This document shows positions 1 through 10,358 of a stretch of 64,000 nt of DNA, piece after piece. The stretch comes from Amorphophallus konjac (taxonomy: Eukaryota > Streptophyta > Magnoliopsida > Alismatales > Araceae). Below the pieces are notes generated by a model, which worked only from the letters and a program-made list of their open reading frames with translations, did no database searches and was not told where the DNA came from. Both the position numbers and the translations under genes were made by a program. The stretch covers positions 145,832,064-145,896,063 of the forward strand of contig CM040126.1 of assembly GCA_022559845.1 (NCBI GenBank). Direction: 5' to 3'. Each line of letters begins with the position of its first letter. Within the stretch, counting starts at the first letter, position 1.

Positions 1-82
1 ATCCTTCTTCTCACTCCTTCTTGTCATGCGGATCGAGATTTGGGGATGACACTCGGTTCATTAGAGTGGTCGTGTCATAACA
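1..82 (+). repeat. Copia 5' LTR, 3' end only
   Basis: The sequence ends in CA at 82, four bases before a Met-tRNA primer site. Its stretch around 27-44 (GGATCGAGATT) recurs in the 3' LTR near 25624, which supports its being the LTR tail. Confidence 0.7.
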
Positions 83-85
83 AAT

Positions 86-97
86 TGGTATCAGAGT
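86..97 (+). other. Copia primer binding site (initiator Met tRNA)
   Basis: TGGTATCAGAGT is complementary to the 3' end of plant initiator Met tRNA with one late mismatch. It lies three bases after the LTR end. Confidence 0.85.
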
Positions 98-128
98 GCC
101 TGGTTAGTCCGATATGTATTATTTGTTG

Positions 129-950
129 ATGGCTGTAAAGTCGACATCAGTAATGAAGTTTGACATTAAAGTGTTCGATGAAAAGTCGAAGGATTTCAAC
201 ATTTGGCGACTAAATATGTAATCCAGTTGGTCCAACAGGGGCTAAGAAAGGTAGTTAAAGGCATGACGGCTCTACCGACCGAGTGGCAAGATGAAGAGAA
301 AGAAGAGTACATGGATCGTGCTCTTGCGGCAATTCATCTATGCTTGGCAGATGATGTGTTAAGAGATGTTGCTGATGAAGAGACCCCTGCAAAGCTCTAT
401 CCCAAACTTGAATCGAGGTACATGATGAAGTCTCCCACAAACCGCTTGTATTTAAAGTAGCAATTGTTCACTTTTTACATGAAAGAAGGTATACCTCTTG
501 CTAATCATCTGAACGAGCTTAATAAGATAGTCATAGATCTTAAAAATATTGGTGTTAAAGTAGATGATGAGGATCAAGCCGGTTCATTACCTCCTTCGTA
601 TGAGCATTTTGTTGATACCTTACTATATGGGAGAGATGATATATCTGTAGAAGATTCCAAAGCTTCCCTAAACTCTAAAGAGTTAAAATGTCAGATACTA
701 GAAAGTTAGAGTGATGATCGGGCAGATGGCTTGATAGTGAGGGGAAGAACAGAGAAAAAGGTGTTTCGTAAGAAGGGCATATCAAAATCCAAATCAGCAA
801 AGAAGATCAAGTGTTATGAATGCAATCAAAGAGGGCACATCAGGAATGATTGCCCAAGATTAAAAGGGAAAGGTAAGGTTCAAGAGGATTCTTCTTCTGA
901 TGCAGTAAATGTTGTTCAAGAGGAAACTTTTGATGACGAGACTATTTTGT
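129..950 (+). pseudogene. gag: Copia gag (broken)
   Basis: This is the capsid-like part of the copia polyprotein. It opens at ATG 129 (MAVKSTSVMKFDI), a typical copia Gag start. Near 215-220 the frame shifts; the rest is read from the frame of 203, with in-frame stops ending at 460 and 709. A CCHC zinc knuckle (C-x2-C-x4-H-x4-C, CYECNQRGHIRNDC) lies at 812-853 and would bind the element RNA. The stop at 458-460 stands where related Gags have Gln, as expected for CAG to TAG. Identification as copia Gag is secure; function is lost. Confidence 0.85.
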
Positions 951-1365
951 CGGTCTCTACTAGCACTATTGGGGATGACTGGATACTTGATTCTGGTTGT
1001 ACCTTCCACATGTGTCCCCATAGGAAATGATTTTCTACTTACACATTAGTAAGTAGTGGTAATGTAACATTGGGAGATAATAGAACTCTTGTAGTTATAG
1101 GGATTGGTACAATTAGAATCAAGATGTTTAATAATGTCATCAGAACCTTAGAAGTGTGACATATTCTAGAACTACAAAAGAGCCTAATCTCTTTGAGTAT
1201 TTTGGATGCCCATGGATATCGGTTCTCAACAGAGAATGGAATCTTGAAAGTTTACAAAGGTGCATTGGTTGTGATGAAAGGGAAGATGATTGGTGGTCTT
1301 TATCATCTAGAATGTAGCACTATAATAGGGAGTGCCAGTTTGGCATAAAGTTTAGATGATCCTAC
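951..1365 (+). pseudogene. Copia aspartic protease (broken)
   Basis: WILDSGCTFHMCPHR contains the catalytic DSG triplet at 989-997 in the usual copia context; the residue after DSG is Cys rather than the usual Ala. The frame stops at 1028-1030, and further stops follow at about 1157 and 1346. The polyprotein could not be processed by this copy. Confidence 0.8.
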
Positions 1366-2560
1366 CCAACTGTGGCACATGCGACTGGGCCATATGAGTG
1401 AAAGAGGCATGATGGAGTTGAGCAAGCGAGGTTTACTTGCTGGTTAGAAGACTGATAAATTGGATTTCTGTGAGCACTATATTTTCGGCAAGCAGTGTAG
1501 GGTGAAATTCAATGCAACAGTCTACAGGACTAAAGGCATTGTGGATTACATGCACTCTGACCTTTGGGGTCCTACTCCAGTTGTCTCGAAGGGTGGTGCA
1601 AGTTATTTACTAACCTTTATTGATGATTTCTCAAGAAAGGTCTGGGTATATTTTTTAAAGAAAAAGAGTGTGGTGTTCATCACTTTCAAATAGTGGAAGG
1701 CGTTGATTGAAAGGTAGATTGGTAAGAAAATCAAACGCCTCTATATTGACAATGGTATGGAGTTCTTCTCGAAAGCATTTGAGGAATTCTGCAAAAATAA
1801 GGGTATTGTTCGACATCGCACTGTAGCAGGAACACCACAATAGAACGGTACTACAGAACGGATGAACTGGACACTCTTGGAAAGAGCTATGTTATCTCAG
1901 GCACGTCTATCAAAGTCATTCTGGGCAAAAGCTGTCAACACAGTTGGGTACTTAGTGCATAGATCTTTGTCCGTAACCATAGGGTTGAGGAGGTATGGTC
2001 TAATTCTACTTCCGATTATTCTCACCTCAGATTTTTCGGTTGTCTTGCATATGCTCATGTCACAGGTGACAAATTGGTGCCTAGAGCAAAGAAGTGCATT
2101 TTAGTTGGATATGCACAAACACAAGGTGTAAAGGCATATCGATTATGGTTTATCGATCCTCAATCACCGAAGTTCATGATTAAGAGAGATGTGACATTTG
2201 ATGAGTCTGCAATGCTCCAATCAGGAGAGAAATCAACACAAAGTGGAGATCCAGTTAGCAATAAGCATGGAGAGCTAGAGGTGAAGCTCTCAATAGAAAG
2301 TGCAGTGCAAGAAGAGACAGTACATATCCCAGATGAGATAGTTAATGTGCCAGAGAGCAATACAACACAATAGTAGAACCCAAAAAGAAAGTACAACATC
2401 GCAATTGATGGAGATCGAAGGGTAATCAGACCACCCAGTAAGTATAGTAATGCTGATATGGTAGCCTTTTCTTTGTCTGTTGCAGATGATGTTGAGGGGA
2501 CAGAACCAAGTTCTTATAGAGAGGCGGTTGCATCAGATGACTCCTCTAAATGACAGTTGG
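1366..2560 (+). pseudogene. Copia integrase (broken)
   Basis: The HHCC zinc finger begins with WHMRLGHMSERGMMELSKRG at about 1373 and includes the FCEHYIFGKQ cysteines near 1468-1490. The rve core follows, with the first Asp in SDLWGPTPV (about 1558), the second in YIDNGMEFFSKAFEEF (about 1745) and the catalytic Glu in GTTERMNWTLLERAM (about 1855). Stops interrupt it at about 1447, 1691, 1715 and 1843. The C-terminal part (about 2074-2373) is in another frame, which shows a further indel near 2000-2070. It would have inserted the element cDNA into host DNA. Confidence 0.85.
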
Positions 2561-3500
2561 CCATGTAAGAAGAGATTAAGTCTCTACAGAAGAACAATAC
2601 ATGGAAGTTGATAAAAGTACCACCTGGTCAGAAGATTGTGGGGTGCAAATGGGTTTTCAAGAAAAAAGAAGGAATCCCTAGTATGGAAGATGTTAGATTC
2701 AAGGCACGATTAGTGGCAAAAGGTTTCACACAGTGAGAGGGTATTGACTTCAATGAGGTGCCCTCTCCTGTCATGAAACATACGTCTATTCGTGTGTTAC
2801 TTGCCATAGTTGCTTTGCATGATTTGGAATTAGAGTAATTGGATGTTAAGACATTCTTACATGGTGAGCTGGAGGAGGAAATCTACATGCACCAACCAGA
2901 AGGGTTTGTAGTTTCTAGTAAGGAAGATCATGTGTGCCTGTTAAAAAAGGTGTTTGTATGACTTAAAACAATCACCTAGATAGTGGTACAAAAGATTTGA
3001 TACTTTTATGCTAAGTCATAGTTACTCAAGAAGTGATTATGATAGTTGTGTGTATCATAAAAGACTTCCAAATGGTTTGTTTATTTACTTGTTGTTGTAT
3101 GTGGATGACATGTTAATAGCTGCTAAGAACATGTCAGAAATTAATCATTTAAAGTCTCAGTTGAATGGTGAATTCGAGATGAAAGATCTTGGAGCGGCAA
3201 AGAAGATTTTGGGCATGGAGATTCACAGAGACCGTGACACTAGAAGGTTATACTTGTCACAGAAAAAGTATGTGGAGAAGGTGCTAGAGCGGTTTGGCAT
3301 GAAAAATTATAAAGTTGTGAGTACACCATTGGTAGCCCACTTCAAATTGTTTGCAAAAGGTTCGCCAAAGACTGAGAAGGAAATGGAACTAATGGCTAAA
3401 GTTCCATATGCTAGTGCAGTTGGTAGTATTATGTATGCTATGGTATATACTCGACCTGATATCTCTCATGTTGTTAGTGTAGTTAGCAGGTAAATGTGAA
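2561..3500 (+). pseudogene. Copia reverse transcriptase (broken)
   Basis: Copia RT motifs are clear: NNTWKLIKVPPGQKIVGCKW near 2595, FKARLVAKGFTQ near 2697, LDVKTFLHGELEEEIYMHQP near 2840, and the catalytic YVDDML at 3098-3115. Stops at 2551, 2569, 2734 and 2836 and a frame break near 2955 interrupt it. Several stops fall where the family has Arg or Gln, so C-to-T changes explain them. This is an ancient dead copy of a class I element. Confidence 0.9.
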
Positions 3501-4072
3501 ATCCTGGGAAGGTCTATTAGGAGGTTGTGAAGTGGATTCTTCGATACCTCAAAGGTGCCTCTGATATGAGCCGGGTATTTCAGAGAGGAAATAATGATGG
3601 TGGTCAGCTGGTTGGCTATGTTGATTCAGATTACGTTGGTGATCTGGATAAGAGGAGATCCCTGACAGGTTATGTTTTTACTTTCTCAGGATGTGCTCTT
3701 AGTTGGAAGATTGTTTTGCATCTTACCATGGCTTTGTCTTCAATAGAGGCTGAGTATATGGCAGTGGTAGAGGGAGTGAAAGAAGTATTGTGGTTGAGGG
3801 GTTTGATCGGCGATATGGGTAATGTGCAGGAGAGGACTCCTGTGTATTGTGATAATCAGAGCGCCATACATTTGACCAAAAATTAGATATATCATGAAAG
3901 AACCAAACACATCGATGTTAGGTATCACTTTGTTTGTGATATCATGTTGCAGGGTACTGTAGCTGTTCAGAAGATTTCTATAGTCGAGAACCCAGCAGAT
4001 ATGTTGACGAAGTCTATTCCTTCGGAGAAGTTCAGGCACTGCCTGGACTTGGTCGGTTTAAAAACAATGTAA
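3501..4072 (+). pseudogene. Copia RNase H and polyprotein C-terminus (broken)
   Basis: The segment has the copia RNase H signature: GYVDSDYVGDLDKRRSLTGY near 3616, ALSSIEAEYMAVVEG near 3733, DNQSAIHLTKN near 3850, and the C-terminal HIDVRYHFV and NPADMLTKSIPSEKF blocks up to about 4072. Stops occur at 3491-3493, 3518 and 3884. RNase H would have removed the RNA strand and generated the purine-tract primer. Confidence 0.9.
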
Positions 4073-4150
4073 GGTGGCCCTGAAGGGGGCATTGACGATT
4101 ACGAGGATCATGGTGGAGCTTGACATTGGATGTGACTTGTGAAGATGAGT

Positions 4151-4163
4151 CAAGAGGAGAATT
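4151..4163 (+). other. Copia polypurine tract
   Basis: CAAGAGGAGAATT lies directly before the TG that opens the 3' LTR. A second purine run at 4084-4090 lies too far from any TG matching the LTR, so this one is preferred. Confidence 0.65.
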
Positions 4164-4373
4164 TGTGAGTTAGTTGCTCACCTTCAGCCACTATAAAAAA
4201 CGAGACTATCTTATGCAATTTTTGGGAGGTGAGAAATGGTCTTCCATTTCTCATCCAACGAAGGCCATTCATCCACGAGAGGTTCAAAATGCTTCTCCTC
4301 CTTATAAATAGGAGACTTCTCTCTCTTGTCTCACCCAACCCAACTCAAGCCAAAGATAGTTTATTAGAGAGAG
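4164..4373 (+). repeat. Copia 3' LTR, first part
   Basis: The LTR opens with TGTGAGTTAG and is cut at 4373 by the chromovirus. A possible promoter sequence, TATAAATAGG, lies at about 4303. The LTR resumes after the insertion at 25371. Confidence 0.75.
4369..4373. other. Target site duplication GAGAG, left
   Basis: GAGAG here and at 25366-25370 flanks the TG...CA ends of the chromovirus exactly. Confidence 0.9.
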
Positions 4374-5749
4374 TGTAAGACCCCAAATTCTTTAGAAATT
4401 TATTTAGAAAGTTATTTATAATTATTTGGAATTTATTTGAAGTTATTTGAATTAATGAGAATTATCCAAATTAATTAGATTAATTAATTAATTAATAGAA
4501 TAAGTCATTTTTCTACTATTTTCTAAAAATCCCCAAAAAATCACATCTTGTAGAATTAATTTTGTTTATCAACTTTGTCTTCTACAATTAAGCCTAATAA
4601 AATCGTTTATTAAGCCGAATTAGCGAACTAAGTCTTCCGAACTTAATATTTAATTAATTACGGAATAGTAGAAGTGGAATTTTATCTACCATATAAAAAT
4701 TCATAAAAATAGTAATTAAATAATAGATGCTTTGACTAACACTTTTATCTTCTTGGAGTAAGCCTAATTAAATCATTATCTAGGCCTAATCAGTGGATTA
4801 AGCCTGACTTACAACCCACCTAACCCAAATTCGTATTCACTATTCACCCAAACTTTGAACATCAAATTCGAGCTTGTTTCTCAACCAAATGGGGTGATTC
4901 CAGAAGCAAATGAAAGGTATTACATAAAGGAACATTTACCCTCAATCAATTTGAGGTAAACTTAGTGCCAAAATGTGTTGCCGACATAGTTTGGTCAAGT
5001 CAAGGATTTCGGCGCCGTTTCTAAACACGTAGCTTGCAGCAGCGAATACTCCCAATTCAGAAGGCTCCAGAAGCTCTATGAGCTATCAAAATGAAGCCCT
5101 ACGAGTCTTCTTTCATTTGGCTACTGTGGGGTTCGCTGAAATTTCGGATCTGGAGAGATCTAGTTCGATTTGTGGAGGTGGGTCAGCAGGCCGTTGGCTT
5201 CCCTTCATCCTTCTTTGATCCATCGATTGAGGTAGGAATTCTCAACCAAATCTTGATCATGAATATAGCAAATTATACCTCTCATCGAGCTCTTTCCATT
5301 GGTGGCAAAAGCCCCAATTTTTATTAGGTATCCGTGGAGATATCGAGGTTTTAGTGAGGTGCTGTCAAGTTGTTCTTTATTCTAGGTTTCGAGTTCCCTC
5401 TTCAATTTGAGGTAGGTTATAACAGCCCAACTTCTAATTAACATACATGAATGTAATCAATAGCATGTTAGCTTTCTTTTGACATCAAAATCCCCAATTT
5501 TTATAGATCATGCCTAGAGTATTTCGTGTGTTATTAGAAGTATGCTAGCAAGCTAGACTTTTCTTGTGTTCTTCATAGAATAGGTTTTATTTCATTGGAT
5601 TCCTATCGAAATTCGTGATTTAAAATTATGTTTCATGACCCTAGGATGCATATTAATAACCCTAGAGTATATGGTTAAGATCCCAATACATTTAGACCCC
5701 AATTCTGGGAGTTTTTCATGTTTTACGGAAGCCCATTCAGGTACGGAAA

Positions 5750-5909
5750 CCCAGGGATCGACCCCATGGGTCGACCCATACCACCCAGCAAGCAGAAATT
5801 TTCTGCCTTGCATGGGTCGACCCATGGGGTCGACCCACAGCTTCAGGGGTCGACCCCATCACCAGACTGGCTCCTGGAAGCCCCAGGGGTCGACCCATTG
5901 GGTCAACCC
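5750..5909. repeat. Cluster of GGGTCGACCC palindromes in the LTR
   Basis: About six copies or near-copies of the 10 bp palindrome GGGTCGACCC, joined by short CAT or CCAT links. Two more lie beyond the nested insertion at 16040-16065. The 3' LTR version at 23728-23886 lacks about 40 bases of this cluster. Confidence 0.85.
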
Positions 5910-6647
5910 TGTAGATCTTAATTAAAAAAAAAAATAATAATCCACTTAAGGAAAATAATAAGAATATGAATAAATAATAATGAAATGAAAGAGCACGAGG
6001 TGCTAAGGGGAGTGTGTGTGATCGCCAGAGACACGAGGGTCTCAAGTGGAGATTGATATGGGGAGATGATCGCAAAATACCTCTTGAAACGCGGTTGATT
6101 GTAGGTGCTTCCTTTCTCTTCAAATCGGCCGGCCGACGAAGAGAGTTCTTCACTTTTATTACCCTTGCAAAAAAAGACAAACACCAAAAGATATGGATTA
6201 GAAACAATGGTGTAGCATCAAATTCAATAAAAATATATGAGCATGAAAAAAATGAACAATACACACCTTAAGGGGATTGCCCTTAAACCCCTATGCAAAA
6301 AGGGTGTGGGAGATGAATGAATGCATGAAGATAAGAATAAGAATTAAGGGGAAAGAGTGCAAGAGTTGCACTATGGGGAGATCTCAATATGATGGTTGAG
6401 AAAAATTAATATAATAATGAAACATGATGCATGTATTATGAACTAATGAAAAATACAAATAAGGGGAGATGAGATAGAAAAATCTTGTTTGGTGGCTCCT
6501 TTGGCTTGATGCTCGATGGGGAGGAACTTCAAAGGGATGAAGATTTGATGTTGAATGATGGGAAGAGTTCCTCCTTAGCCAAAAGGTAGCCTTCCTTCAG
6601 TTCCTGTAAAAAGAAAAGAAAATAACAGAAGAAAAAAGAGAAAAAAC

Positions 6648-6712
6648 AGAAGAAGAAGAATAAGAAGAAGAAGAAGAAGGAGAAGAAGGAGAAGAAGAAG
6701 AAGAAGGAGAAT
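6648..6712. repeat. GAA/GGA microsatellite in LTR
   Basis: An imperfect AAG/AGG triplet run; the partner tract at 15086-15154 has a different number of repeats. Confidence 0.9.
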
Positions 6713-6940
6713 AATGGAAAAGAAGAAAAAATAGAAGAACGCAGGGGAGAATAAGAAATATCGGAACCGAAGCCCCAGAAAAGATAAGGGGATCAACCCC
6801 TTATAGGATTGATCAAAGGATAAGCAAGGCAAGAGTCCCAACTGGGGAAAGGATTGGAACGGGCAAGAGCCCAAATAGGGGAGGAGTCTAACGAAGCAAG
6901 GACTCTCTAGGGAAAGGGCTGCGAAGCCAGAAGGTGAAAC

Positions 6941-7370
6941 ACGCCTTATGTCGGGGCGTCAATTGATGAATTGACGACCTACACATAGGGCGTTTCTTTA
7001 AAACACGCCCCGCACCAGGGCGTTTCTTTCAAGACCAATTTTAGCAATAAAACCTCCCCATATTTAAAAATGCAAAACACGCCTCAATCAAAGCTACGTT
7101 TACAAAACACGCCCCTGAGAAGGGCGTTAATTTCAAGAGCTCAAAACGAGGAAGTCGGTCAAACCAAAAGAATTAACGCCCTCAGGTGAGGTCGTCCTTT
7201 CTTTAAGAAACGCCCTAGGTTAAGTCATGTTTTGAAGAAAACACGCCCTTACCCAGGTCGTGAATTTAGAAAATTCATAAAATAGATAAAATGGGGGAGA
7301 AATAGATAAAATGGGAGAAAACGCCCTAGACAAGGTCGTGTTTCAAAAAAAACGCCCCTGATGAGGGCGT
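6941..7370. repeat. Dispersed ACGCCC...GGGCGT hairpins in LTR
   Basis: Around nine inverted repeats with arms near ACGCCC(T) and (A)GGGCGT and loops of 4-8 bases. Some right arms have decayed to GGTCGT. Spacers are AT-rich. Confidence 0.8.
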
Positions 7371-7571
7371 GAATTCAGAAAATAGAGATAAATGCCCAGA
7401 AAATCCAGAAAAATAGGAAAAAGGAGGAAATGAGGGAAAAATAGGAGAAATCAGGGGAAATCCATGAAAAGTGGGAAAACCACTCAAATAAAGCTGATTT
7501 GAGGGTCAAATGGGGTATCGCAGAGCGATATGAAATATACTCAAAATGATGTCAATTTTGGCGTGTCTACA

Positions 7572-7590
7572 GCTGCCCCGCCTTGGCGTC
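7572..7590 (-). other. Polypurine tract of nested element
   Basis: On the minus strand AAGGCGGGGCAGC ends directly at the TGTAGA start of the LTR. GGCGGGGCAGC before TGTAGACACGCC is a common plant gypsy arrangement. Confidence 0.75.
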
Positions 7591-10358
7591 TGCTTTGCAA
7601 GGGAGCATAGCAAACTGAAAAGTAGATGCCAAGGTGTGATGAGACACGCAATCAACATCACTTGATGAGAATTAAATCAAAAGCACGAGATGAAGCAAAT
7701 CTCAGGAAATTCAACGAAACCAACGATGTTTGGATAAAATGGGGAGATGTGCACGCGGGCACGAAGGAGAATGATCAACTTCCAGCACGGTGGAAGTACC
7801 TCAGGTCACAAACCTGTAGGTTTCACCATTGGGGAGCGGTTACCAGCCAGTGGACGTGCTGCAGCCAAGGTGGATCAAAGGGGAAAGTTTGAAAATAAGA
7901 TGATAAAAATCCAAACAAGGAGCTTTCGAGAAAATGACCCAAAACAGCAACAAAACGAACTGAGGACTCAATTCGGCATGGAATATCTTATATTTGGAAA
8001 GATTAAGATCAATTCAACCCTCAAAAGAAGCTTATCAGAATGATTTTTCAACAATTATTTCAAATTCCTACATGAATGCATGCTGGGTTTAAAGGGAAAA
8101 AATAAATCAAATGAAAATATAGAATAATCAAGGATAATATTGTTAAACTGCCCAGACTGAGTCAAGAAACCAATTCTGCGAGCTGATACTAAGCCGAAGC
8201 CCGTTTATCCGCGCACCAATTCACAAAAAAAGGAACCATCATCCCCAGTCTTGGACGGCTCGACGACCTATCCGTATGACTAAGACGCCTCTGGAATCAT
8301 CATTGTTTTTGATGAAGGGGAACTCAAAATCTCAGATTTACCAAAGCCACAAGGTCCTTGATATAATCTAGTAACATATGTAACATATAGTAGAATGCAT
8401 ACAGGGGGAGATGGTGGAGCAATAAGCATGGGAACTAGGAAATGAGCTGCAAGCACCGTGGGACTTTGATGATGATGCCCAGTCGGCGTGACCAAGAGCT
8501 TCTTATCCTGCGCTCAAAAATTCATCAGCCAAGATATAACAAGCAATGAATAAGGCATTGAAGCGTAGCAAGCATAGCATGAATCAAAGCAACCAATCAT
8601 AGCATATATCGTGAACAGCATAAGTCAAATCATGGCATGGCATAGCAAAGCATCATTATTTGTTGTTGTTTGTCATGAGGATGACAATCTGGCTAATCAA
8701 GTTTTGGAGTTGAATGATCAGAATGATAATGCCCAGTGGCAGAATTGACCAAGAGAAATCAGCAGGAGTTGATTGAAAGATCTGGAGATGAATAATCAGA
8801 ATGATAATCAGGAGATATAACCAAAAAAGATATGAGGAGATGATAACCAAAATGCCCAGGGTGGCATGTCATGAGAATATCAGGAGGAATCAATAGATTG
8901 ATAGCAATGAGTGGAGATAGGACTCATCCCGTGTTCTTGGTCCTTGCAAAGTTGTTCCTGCAAAACATCATCAGACAATACAATGCAATTTTTTTTTGGA
9001 TTTTGAAATATGCAAATTTTTATGAGTTTTGAAAAAGATATTCAAATTTTTATGAATTTTAGGAATATGCAAATTTTTGTGGGTTTTAGGAAAAGATATT
9101 CAAATTTTTATGAAGTTTTGAGAAAGATATTCAAATTTTTATGAATTTTGGACAAGAGATATTCAATTTTTTGTTTGATTTTGGTTAGACATTGCTAAAG
9201 CAGCATCAAAGGGTGTTTTAAACCACTGGCTAGGGGTCCTCGTTCCTTCCCTTTTTGCTTAAAACTGTCCAAAGCTGGGCGTGCATTGTAAGGTGGCGCC
9301 CTATAACCGACCGCCTTTGATCAACGGTTCCCCTACCAAGGCCATACCCGAGAAACATTCAGTCTTAGAGGGAGAAGAGAAGAATAATTGGAGATAAGCT
9401 TTATGCAGGATGGGAGATATCAAGACTTGAATTCCTTCCAAGGTGCTTCCCCTCAAAGAGGTAGTCTGTTGCGCTAGGGCTTTGTGCCTTTGATTTTTAG
9501 ACCCTTGACATGCATACGATCAGGATTTTCCCTGCGGGGACTTTTCCACTCTTGTCATGCCGTAATTCATACTTTTGCTTTTATCGAAATTCTGACTTGA
9601 TTTTCATAATAGCCCTTTTGGCGAGATGTATATCATGAAATTCATATGAAAACTCATATTAATTTTAGGTCAAGACTGCCCCTATTTGAGACTCCTCTCG
9701 TATTGGGGATTACCTAGGTTGGTCATCTTATCCATCAACCTCTTATACCTGCATTCGGCCGAGTGAAGGAGAGAAAAAGACTTTCAGATATACTCATGGC
9801 ATGGCCAAAGTAGGAACGGTGTTTTTATCAAAGAGCCGGCTAAGGACGCCGTGAAGTGTGTGGAATGCCCAGCTAAGGGTTGCTCTTAACAAGCGGGGAG
9901 AGAATGTTGAATTCCCAGCGCGGGGTTCTTATTACCAAAGGTGCTGCAAAAGCAAGCCTAAAGACTCTTTTGAGAATGATTTCAATTAATAAAAAAAAAG
10001 CTTAAGATAAAGGTTTAAAACACCACTCTTAATCTTGTTAAGAAGCACTTGATTTTGAAAATCATGCGTGAAGTAATGAGAAAATGATATCATTAAAATG
10101 CATACTCACGCCAATATGTTACCTTGCAACCTTTGTAAAAGCAGCTGCTGCGAGGCGATGTTGATCATCGTGGGATAGTCCTCTTTGGCAGTCAAAAGAA
10201 TTGGAAGCAAAGGGTTGAAAGTGGCTTAACAAGAAGGAGTGATGCCAAGACCAGACTCAGATGAATAAGGAGAAAAGGAAGAGAGGTGAGGGCTAGAACT
10301 CCCTCACTAAGGTGTGGAGACCCTGATCACATGAAAGGTCTACAGAAGGAGAGGAGAA
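7591..10358 (-). other. Non-coding 3' region of nested element
   Basis: This 2.8 kb lies between the long ORF and the purine tract, where pol would be expected. I find no RT, RNase H or integrase motif on either strand. Short ORFs here have no recognisable content. Confidence 0.6.
8990..9180. repeat. AT-rich tandem repeat
   Basis: About six imperfect copies of a roughly 30 base unit containing ATATGCAAATTTTTATGA or ATATTCAAATTTTTATGA. Confidence 0.8.

Larger units (their letters stand above)
5910..7571 (-). repeat. 3' LTR (minus-strand sense) of nested element
   Basis: It matches 14352-16015 almost base for base. It carries a GAA-rich tract and a series of ACGCCC...GGGCGT hairpins. Confidence 0.92.

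Noticed and set aside
4069..4091. Purine-rich run as the copia purine tract
   Set aside because: No LTR-like TG start follows that fits; the tract at 4151-4163 sits directly before TGTGAG.
6575..6874. Leu-rich open frame on the minus strand
   Set aside because: It is the reading of a GAA microsatellite in an LTR; the second LTR copy has a different length.
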